This document shows positions 10,617 through 13,250 of a DNA stretch of 13,250 nt, piece after piece. Every line of letters starts with the position of its first letter. Within the stretch, counting starts at the first letter, position 1. Source of the stretch: Salpingoeca rosetta. Taxonomy: Eukaryota; Opisthokonta; Choanoflagellata; Craspedida; Salpingoecidae. The notes beneath the pieces are model-generated. The model had not been told where the DNA came from. It saw only the letters and a program-made list of their open reading frames with translations, and made no database searches. The DNA lies in assembly GCF_000188695.1 (NCBI RefSeq), contig NW_004754914.1, positions 1,228,132-1,241,381 of the forward strand, read 5' to 3'. The position numbers and the translations under genes are program-made.

Positions 10617-11379
10617 GGCTTTGGCTGTACGGTGCCGGGCTGGGCCCTGCCTCGGACGGCTCAAACCACTGCTCTTCGGAACTGCCGAAGCTGTCGGCGT
10701 CGTCGAAAACAATGCTGTCGTCCTCTTCCTCCGTGTCTTTGGCTGGGTGTGTGTCTCGTTGCCCATAGCCGTATGCTTGACGGCCACTGTCATAGTCGTC
10801 ACTGTTGTCGTAGTCGTCATCATCGTCGTAATCGTCATTGTCACTACCGGTGTCGTCGTCGTGTTCGTCGCCCTCATCCCGGCCAGCGCAGTTCTCCTCG
10901 TCTTCGCTGTCATGGTTATTGGAGGTGCCCTTGTTGTTTGTTGTGTTGATGGAGGACGTGTGTCGATGGTTGTACCGCTCACCGTCTTCGTACTCACTGT
11001 TGTTGTGGTCGCTGGGTGGGCCGTGTGCGTCGAACGACAAGTGGTCGGCGCTGTGCGACAGCAAGTCCAGCACGCGCGGCGCGTCAACCTCGCTGGTGTC
11101 CTCGTCGACGCTGGAGTTGGCTTGGTCGTCGTACCTCGGCTGTCGTCGGAAGCTTGTCAAACGCGTCTCGTATGTGGGGCCTGACCGCTCCCGTGGTTGT
11201 CGGCGGCGCTGGGGTGCATCGCTTCTGTATGAGGAGGATGTGCTCGTGGCGAGGGCTTGGTCATGGTCACTTGCCGTCCACGCACCGGTGCTTGCCCAGA
11301 CGTCGTGGTCGTCCACGTCGCTGCCAACCGCCAGCTGTGCGTCCTCGTCCTCAAATGTTCCCAGCGACGACCGTGACAT
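1582..11379 (-). CDS. Slo2/KCNT-like potassium channel with RCK1 and RCK2 domains (17 exons)
   Basis: A plasma-membrane K+ channel of the Slo2 (Slack/Slick, KCNT) type, opened by cytosolic ligands acting on an RCK gating ring. Exons on the minus strand: 11379-9361, 8905-8790, 8559-8410, 8210-8159, 7974-7912, 7768-7603, 7387-7260, 7073-6918, 6638-6495, 6310-6199, 5976-5844, 5631-4320, 4065-3851, 3605-3499, 3233-2938, 2680-2519, 2151-1582. Every junction keeps phase; the total is 1966 residues. Order: low-complexity N-terminus (1 to about 580), S1 about 600-619, S2 639-660, S3 674-692, S4 about 694-712 with few charges, S5 733-754, filter TVGYGD at 784-789, S6 about 799-815, RCK1 (HVVFC 841-845, RGSAL 901-905, YVQIL 956-960, LNPG near 1133), linker about 1160-1412, RCK2 (NNMRFMRY 1604-1611, SMLDTLLYQ 1644-1652), and the C-terminal [15 protein letters not shown] module. 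Vertebrate KCNT1 is about 1230 residues, so this is far longer. No BK-type calcium bowl is seen in RCK2. Confidence 0.93.
2318..2509 (-). repeat. TG-rich array after the donor of channel intron 16
   Basis: On the sense (minus) strand the intron starts GTGTGTACTTGTGTG and continues for nearly 200 bases of TG interrupted by TC and TAC units. The perfect part is about 2469-2509. Confidence 0.92.
2519..2680 (-). CDS. Channel exon 16: RCK2 end and Ser-rich tail
   Basis: It begins [13 protein letters not shown], equivalent to the AEIPIGIYRTE strand of Slo2. It continues into a Ser/Pro-rich and acidic segment ([13 protein letters not shown]). Donor CAG|GTGTGT merges with a TG array. Confidence 0.88.
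2792..2928 (-). repeat. TG/TC array after the donor of channel intron 15
   Basis: On the sense strand, TG units pass into TGTC (plus-strand ACAG/CAGA) units. The array begins within about 10 bases of the donor at 2937. Confidence 0.92.
2938..3233 (-). CDS. Channel exon 15: RCK2
   Basis: It encodes [20 protein letters not shown] and then LDTLLYQAY, equivalent to [19 protein letters not shown]. This is the most conserved RCK2 block. It ends with the LRHI...YLLK helix at AAG|GTTCGC, followed by a TG array. Confidence 0.93.
3250..3400 (-). repeat. CA/TCAC array before the acceptor of channel intron 14
   Basis: The plus strand shows GTGTGA hexamers, a GA run (about 3327-3340) and TG runs. The sense strand is therefore CA/TCACAC, lying within about 20 bases of the acceptor at 3234. 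Confidence 0.9.
3499..3605 (-). CDS. Channel exon 14: RCK2
   Basis: It encodes [20 protein letters not shown] and then [14 protein letters not shown], matching ELTHPSNMRFMQF in Slo2. The acceptor is CACCGCAG. The donor ACA|GTACGT gives the phase 1 needed for exon 15. Confidence 0.9.
3715..3835 (-). repeat. TG/TC array after the donor of channel intron 13
   Basis: The plus strand is CA with CAGA units and a short CG-rich core (acgcgcgcgc at about 3791-3800). On the sense strand it is TG-rich and lies near the 5' splice site at 3850. Confidence 0.88.
3851..4065 (-). CDS. Channel exon 13: RCK2
   Basis: It begins [20 protein letters not shown], equivalent to HHFLEAICCFPMVYYMEG in Slo2, and continues through [11 protein letters not shown] and [13 protein letters not shown]. 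The acidic residues of the Slo2 DNLVVVDKE strand are not conserved here. Confidence 0.9.
4190..4316 (-). repeat. TG array after the donor of channel intron 12
   Basis: On the sense strand GTGTGCTTGTGCATG leads into interrupted TG/TA units for about 125 bases. A CGCGCGC core is embedded. Confidence 0.88.
4320..5631 (-). CDS. Channel exon 12: end of RCK1, long linker, start of RCK2
   Basis: At 1312 nt this is the second-largest exon. It starts [18 protein letters not shown] (Slo2: DSKFFREYEGKSFTYAAF) and includes VVLNPG and DVAYYI. It then runs through about 250 residues of Arg/Ser/Gly/Gln-rich linker with an 11-Gly run. It re-enters folded RCK2-like sequence at [19 protein letters not shown] and ends [13 protein letters not shown]. 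The linker has five R-R/K-x-S sites. Confidence 0.92.
5773..5839 (-). repeat. (TG)n after the donor of channel intron 11
   Basis: The donor is GTAGGTGTGTG and the TG array follows directly for about 65 bases. A poly-G run on the + strand (about 5721-5730) lies further along the same intron. Confidence 0.93.
5844..5976 (-). CDS. Channel exon 11: RCK1 C-lobe
   Basis: It encodes [20 protein letters not shown], then [12 protein letters not shown], matching the GNEVYHI element of Slo2. The donor is GAG|GTAGGT and runs straight into a long TG array. Confidence 0.9.
6199..6310 (-). CDS. Channel exon 10: RCK1 C-lobe
   Basis: It encodes [20 protein letters not shown] and continues to DLMSRLST. It matches the STLITLLVHTSRG segment of Slo2 at its start. 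The later part is helical and charged. The donor is CACAG|GTCAGC, phase 1. Confidence 0.9.
6495..6638 (-). CDS. Channel exon 9: RCK1
   Basis: It begins [18 protein letters not shown] and contains [14 protein letters not shown], equivalent to the CEEEFKYAMLALNC block of Slo2. Acceptor is AACGCCAG, donor CTG|GTCAGT, phase 0 at both ends. Confidence 0.93.
6750..6868 (+). repeat. (CAA/CAG)n array in channel intron 8
   Basis: About 120 bases of CAA with interspersed CAG units and two TTAA interruptions. On the sense strand of the channel gene it reads TTG/CTG and lies inside the intron (6917-6639), so it is not translated in that gene. It is the same trinucleotide family as the coding arrays in exon 1, in the opposite orientation. 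Confidence 0.9.
6918..7073 (-). CDS. Channel exon 8: RCK1 core
   Basis: The exon encodes [20 protein letters not shown], then [12 protein letters not shown] and [21 protein letters not shown] and TILR.WA.(N/K)DF are diagnostic of Slo-family RCK1. Both boundaries are phase 0. Confidence 0.95.
7260..7387 (-). CDS. Channel exon 7: RCK1 Rossmann strands 2-3
   Basis: The acceptor is created by the end of a CA array (CACACACAG|AC). The exon encodes [20 protein letters not shown] and continues to PRWRNKTK. The donor AAG|GTTCTT is non-consensus, but joining it to exon 8 gives a gap-free match to the WSQRVIYLQGSAL block of Slo2. Confidence 0.9.
7388..7520 (-). repeat. CA/CGACA array forming the acceptor of channel intron 6
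   Basis: On the sense strand a run of CACA units with repeated ACACGACAC interruptions ends in CACACAG|AC, so the array supplies the 3' splice site itself. Confidence 0.9.
7603..7768 (-). CDS. Channel exon 6: S6 and start of RCK1
   Basis: The frame reads [19 protein letters not shown], then a short S6-RCK linker with [12 protein letters not shown] and the first RCK1 strand HVVFC. Length from LP to GGSYS equals that of KCNT1 (LP...GGNYS). The donor is AGAG|GTCGGC, phase 1. Confidence 0.93.
7912..7974 (-). CDS. Channel exon 5: selectivity filter
   Basis: This 63-nt exon in phase 0/0 encodes [20 protein letters not shown] plus Trp. It carries the complete K+ selectivity filter TVGYGD. The acceptor is GATGGCAG and the donor TGG|GTACGC. 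Confidence 0.95.
8159..8210 (-). CDS. Channel exon 4: pore turret and pore helix
   Basis: This 52-nt exon encodes [17 protein letters not shown] after a split Arg codon. Acceptor is GTCAACAG; donor CTG|GTAAGC is one of the best consensus sites in the gene. The turret is short, as in Slo2. Confidence 0.9.
8357..8408 (-). repeat. (CA)n at the donor of channel intron 3
   Basis: A perfect TG run on the + strand (CA in sense) begins right after donor GTCACAC. This is the main exception to the pattern that donor-side arrays are TG in sense orientation. Confidence 0.93.
8410..8559 (-). CDS. Channel exon 3: S4-S5 linker and S5
   Basis: The exon encodes [20 protein letters not shown] followed by S5, ending CGVEHLA. 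This aligns with the Slo2 S5 end CGIQHLE. The donor is CAAG|GTCACA, immediately followed by a CA array. Confidence 0.9.
8790..8905 (-). CDS. Channel exon 2: S3-S4
   Basis: The acceptor is GTGTGCAG and the frame opens [17 protein letters not shown]4 reads [13 protein letters not shown], matching the Slo2 pattern PVFLNCWLAKHAL. Only R708 and the split R712 are basic, so voltage sensing is likely weak as in Slo2. The donor is GTGCCG, non-consensus, supported by phase 2 continuity (AG+G = Arg). Confidence 0.88.
9212..9350 (-). repeat. TG/TCTG array at the donor of channel intron 1
   Basis: On the sense strand, TG and TCTG units start within about 12 bases of the donor GTACGT at 9360 and run for about 140 bases. 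Confidence 0.92.
9361..11379 (-). CDS. Channel exon 1: disordered N-terminus plus S1-S2
   Basis: The first in-frame ATG on the minus strand is at 11379; the open frame upstream has only a GTG at 11430. The exon encodes 673 residues. They comprise a Ser/Arg-rich start, an Asp/Glu tract (about 156-194), poly-Asn (256-278), poly-Gln (436-467), a second Gln/Arg-rich stretch, and then the hydrophobic segments of S1 and S2. I placed the donor at CTC|GTACGT because phase 0 is needed to join the S3 exon; a GT inside the following TG array is the alternative. Confidence 0.88.
9979..10074 (-). repeat. Coding (CAA/CAG)32 array: poly-Gln in channel exon 1
   Basis: Thirty-two consecutive Gln codons, almost all CAA, encode residues 436-467. 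They are followed by Asn and three more Gln. The nearly pure codon run suggests a recent, length-variable microsatellite. Confidence 0.93.
10546..10614 (-). repeat. Coding (AAC)n array: poly-Asn in channel exon 1
   Basis: Twelve Asn codons, one Ser (AGC), then ten Asn codons encode residues 256-278. The repeat is the same sequence class as the poly-Gln array, read one frame over (AAC rather than CAA). Confidence 0.93.
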
Positions 11380-12130
11380 GCCTTGCTTTGATCCTCTTCT
11401 CTTCTCTCTCTTTCTCTTCAACCCCAACACAGGTCTCGCTCCTCCTCGCTCGCAAGCCTCAGCTGCTCAACAGACCACATGCATCAACAGACCACATGCA
11501 TCAACAGACCACATGTGTGTCAACATGAGACAAGCAAAGCAACAAGGTGAGGAGCCAGCAGTCGTTTCGTTTGCTTGCTTGTTGTTGTGTTCGGAGAAAC
11601 CGCCTTGTTAATTGTGCATCAAACCTGGGAGGCAGAATAAACGTGAAAACTATTCTGGAAGGACACCAAAACAACGCCTCCTCAAAAAGAAAGAACTTGC
11701 GTTTGCCCTTGCCTGCAAGCAGAAGCACACAAAACAGTGAACTGACTGACTGGACCGACGCGTCCTTCACAACTCACATCAAGCGAAGCCAAGCCAAGCC
11801 AAGCCAAGCCAATACGCCCGAGCCTAACCACCTCGAAGGTGCACAAGTCGTGTCTCTTGGCTCGTGTGTGTGTTGTGAAGGGGTGCGTCACTTACGTTCT
11901 CGCTTTGCACATCGAATGTGTTTTGCTGCGGTTTTGCGCTTTGTTGTTTGTGGCATCGACTGATTGGCCTTGGTCTCATTTGTTGTTGTTGTTGTCGTTG
12001 GTATTGCTGTCGTTGGTATTGTTGTTGTTGTCGTTGGCGATCGAACACACCTCAACACAACCTCAAGAAGGAGACTGTGTGTCTGTGTGCTTGTGTGATT
12101 TTCCCCGCATCTCAAAGTTGAAGCAGGAGG
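11380..12130. promoter_or_regulatory. Divergent intergenic region, probable shared promoter
   Basis: About 750 bases separate the channel start codon (minus) from the GH63 start codon (plus). No TATA box stands out. An ATTGG (inverted CCAAT) lies near 11962. The region holds a 17-bp tandem repeat (11467-11515), a five-unit AAGCC repeat (about 11788-11810) and GTTGTCGTTGGTATT-type repeats (about 11988-12035). Frames open across it are short and lack recognisable domains, so I treat it as 5' UTR and promoter. Confidence 0.6.
11467..11515 (+). repeat. 17-bp tandem repeat, nearly three copies
   Basis: Two exact copies of TCAACAGACCACATGCA followed by a 15-base third copy lie about 90 bases upstream of the channel start codon. 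The unit includes the palindrome ATGCAT at the junctions. Confidence 0.95.
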
Positions 12131-12242
12131 ATGTCTGGTCGACGCAAAGGGGTGCTGGCGCGCCATGGCACCAAGCAGTGGGACGGTGACGTCGAGGAAT
12201 ACAAGCGCATGCTGCAGGCCAAGAGCCGCACCAAGAACTGGG
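12131..12242 (+). CDS. GH63 gene exon 1
   Basis: It encodes MSGRRKGVLARHGTKQWDGD and continues to SRTKNW plus one base of a Gly codon. The donor is GG|gtgagc. Confidence 0.88.
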
Positions 12243-12847
12243 GTGAGCTTTGGAGTTGGTGTGAGTGTTTTAGGAGGGCATGGTGGACACTCGGACACTT
12301 GATCTTGCTTGCTTGATTGCCCTGCAGTGCACAAGACCACGCACTGCGACTCGCTTCCTCGCCAACACACTCAAGCATGCGCACATGCATCGTGCACCCA
12401 CATACTTACACTCAAGCATGCGCACATGCATCGTGCACTCACAAACACACACACACACACACTCATACATGTGCAGGACGATGGGGTCCTTATCTGAGCG
12501 AGCGGCAGTGGGGCACTGTCCGTGAGGACTACAGGTGCGCGTTTCACCACACTGTATCTCCCCCCCCCATCGCTTTGCTTGCATGCACCACCCGTGCTGC
12601 TTTCGTCACGACTGCGCGCTTGGTGCATGGTGTGCAGAACAAGTTGATTGTGTTGTAGCACGAGAGTGCATCTGTCTGCTGTTGGCTGATGATGCCTTGG
12701 GTCCCTCCTTCTCATGAAAGAACATGGTTCTGCACGGCTTTTTCTCGTTTGCCCAGTGCGGACGGGAGTGCTTGGGATTACTTTCCTCATGAGCATGCTC
12801 GCCAGCGCGCCTACCGTTGGGGCGAAGACGGCCTTCTCGGAATCACG
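12131..12847 (+). CDS. Glycoside hydrolase family 63 enzyme, first three exons (3'-partial)
   Basis: Predicted alpha-glucosidase-type glycoside hydrolase (GH63 clan). Exons 12131-12242, 12477-12534 and 12757-12847 join in phases 1, 2 and 0 to give 87 residues. The signature is RTKNWGRWGPYLSERQWGTV, then REDYS, then SAWDYFPHEHARQRAYRWGE and DGLLGIT. In GH63 proteins WGPYLSERQWGTVREDYS and ARSRAYRWGEDG lie near the N-terminus, ahead of the catalytic (alpha/alpha)6 barrel, so only the beginning is visible. No signal peptide or membrane anchor precedes it, so a cytosolic enzyme is more likely than the ER glucosidase I branch. The ATG at 12131 has a purine at -3 (AGGAGGATG). Intron 3 starts at 12848 (GTGTGG) and a TG array follows; the expected next block (D..Q.LC.A.A.WN) is not found in the remaining 400 bases. 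Product confidence is high; exact substrate is unknown. Confidence 0.9.
12367..12438 (+). repeat. 31-bp direct repeat in GH63 intron 1
   Basis: Two identical 31-base copies (12367-12397 and 12408-12438), containing CATGCGCACATGCATCGTGC, are separated by 10 bases. They lie inside intron 12243-12476, just ahead of a short CA array (about 12445-12462) near the acceptor. Confidence 0.95.
12477..12534 (+). CDS. GH63 gene exon 2
   Basis: This 58-nt exon encodes RWGPYLSERQWGTVREDY after completing the split Gly codon. The acceptor is catgtgcag and the donor ACAG|gtgcgc. Confidence 0.93.
12757..12847 (+). CDS. GH63 gene exon 3
   Basis: The acceptor is tttgcccag. The exon completes a Ser codon and encodes ADGSAWDYFPHEHARQRAYR, then WGEDGLLGIT. 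I placed the donor at ACG|GTGTGG because GH63 homology stops exactly there. Confidence 0.9.
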
Positions 12848-12880
12848 GTGTGGCAACAAAGCAAGCCTTTGCGTCTTGGG

Positions 12881-12882
<2 letters not shown>

Positions 12883-12944
<62 letters not shown>
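12883..12944 (+). repeat. (TG)n near the donor of GH63 intron 3
   Basis: A perfect TG run of about 31 units begins about 35 bases after the donor at 12848. Confidence 0.95.
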
Positions 12945-12945
<1 letters not shown>

Positions 12946-13250
12946 ACACACATGCATTGAGTCGCGACAGACGGAGGCAGACAAGAGGAACAAACACGCT
13001 GTTTGCACACATCCATGCAACGTCACCCATCGCTACTTGCTTGCTTGCACTGCGAAAACGGTTTTTTTTAATCAATGTGCCTAGCGCAAGTACCCGAAGC
13101 TCTAACAAACACTCCGAAACATGCTGTCGTAGCTCTGCACTGTTAGGGTATGCTGGCTTAGCACGACTGTACGCCCCGCCTGGGCCTGGTCACCGTCACG
13201 TCGTCATGCCATGGGTGTAATGAGACATAGTAGTTGTCTATCATCAAGCC
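12945..13250. other. No gene seen; probably the rest of GH63 intron 3
   Basis: About 300 bases with a T run (13063-13070) and no recognisable coding homology in any frame. It is best read as intron sequence of the GH63 gene continuing beyond the window. Confidence 0.5.

Noticed and set aside
9706..11184. Plus-strand frames with poly-Leu, poly-Cys or poly-Val opposite channel exon 1
   Set aside because: They are the reverse complement of the coding Gln and Asn arrays and acidic region. The minus-strand frame has recognised membrane segments and joins to the pore exons.
11380..11430. Start of the channel at a GTG 17 codons upstream of the ATG
   Set aside because: A eukaryotic nuclear gene should use ATG; the first in-frame ATG is at 11379. 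The 17 extra residues are a simple basic stretch.
11547..11963. Plus-strand open frame of 138 residues in the divergent intergenic region
   Set aside because: No domain, low-complexity composition, overlaps short tandem repeats and lies upstream of the GH63 start. More likely UTR or promoter sequence.
12367..12438. Repeat-spacer-repeat arrangement as a CRISPR array
   Set aside because: Only two copies with a 10-base spacer, inside an intron of a eukaryotic gene, with no cas genes.
1..13250. Mobile element, viral insertion or a multi-gene defence system
   Set aside because: No transposase, integrase, reverse transcriptase, terminal inverted repeats or phage-type genes are visible; everything recognisable is a spliced cellular gene.

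Overview
The window is nuclear DNA of a eukaryote with a compact, intron-rich, GC-rich genome. No bacterial-style operons, ribosome binding sites or tRNA/rRNA genes are visible. It holds one complete spliced gene flanked by two spliced genes that run off the edges. The gene content (a Slo2-like K+ channel, a probable axonemal protein, a GH63 glycosidase), the short intergenic spaces and the low-complexity insertions suggest a free-living flagellated protist. A choanoflagellate such as Salpingoeca is my best guess, but it is inference, not demonstrated.

Layout. (1) 75-1058, + strand: the last four visible exons of a small gene whose 5' end lies outside the window. Its C-terminus (...SFYRKDGVPF...) and central GR..YLK.R pattern recall small ciliary microtubule-associated proteins; the assignment is tentative. 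(2) 1059-1581: convergent intergenic spacer with two poly-C runs and a canonical AATAAA for the minus-strand gene. (3) 11379-1582, minus strand: a 17-exon gene whose exons join with consistent phase into a 1966-residue protein. It is a Slo2/KCNT-like K+ channel: six-transmembrane core, TVGYGD selectivity filter, RCK1 and RCK2 domains. It carries a roughly 600-residue low-complexity N-terminal extension and a roughly 250-residue linker between the RCK domains. (4) 11380-12130: divergent intergenic region, probably containing both promoters, with short tandem repeats. (5) 12131-12847 and beyond, + strand: the first three exons of a glycoside hydrolase family 63 enzyme, whose remaining exons lie past the window end.

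Most introns carry TG/CA dinucleotide arrays. On the sense strand TG arrays usually sit next to the 5' splice site and CA arrays next to the 3' splice site. These arrays create many long but meaningless Cys-Val or His-Thr frames. I did not find a mobile element, a CRISPR array or a recognisable new multi-gene system. The most unusual items are the architecture of the channel and the repeat-rich splice-site environment.
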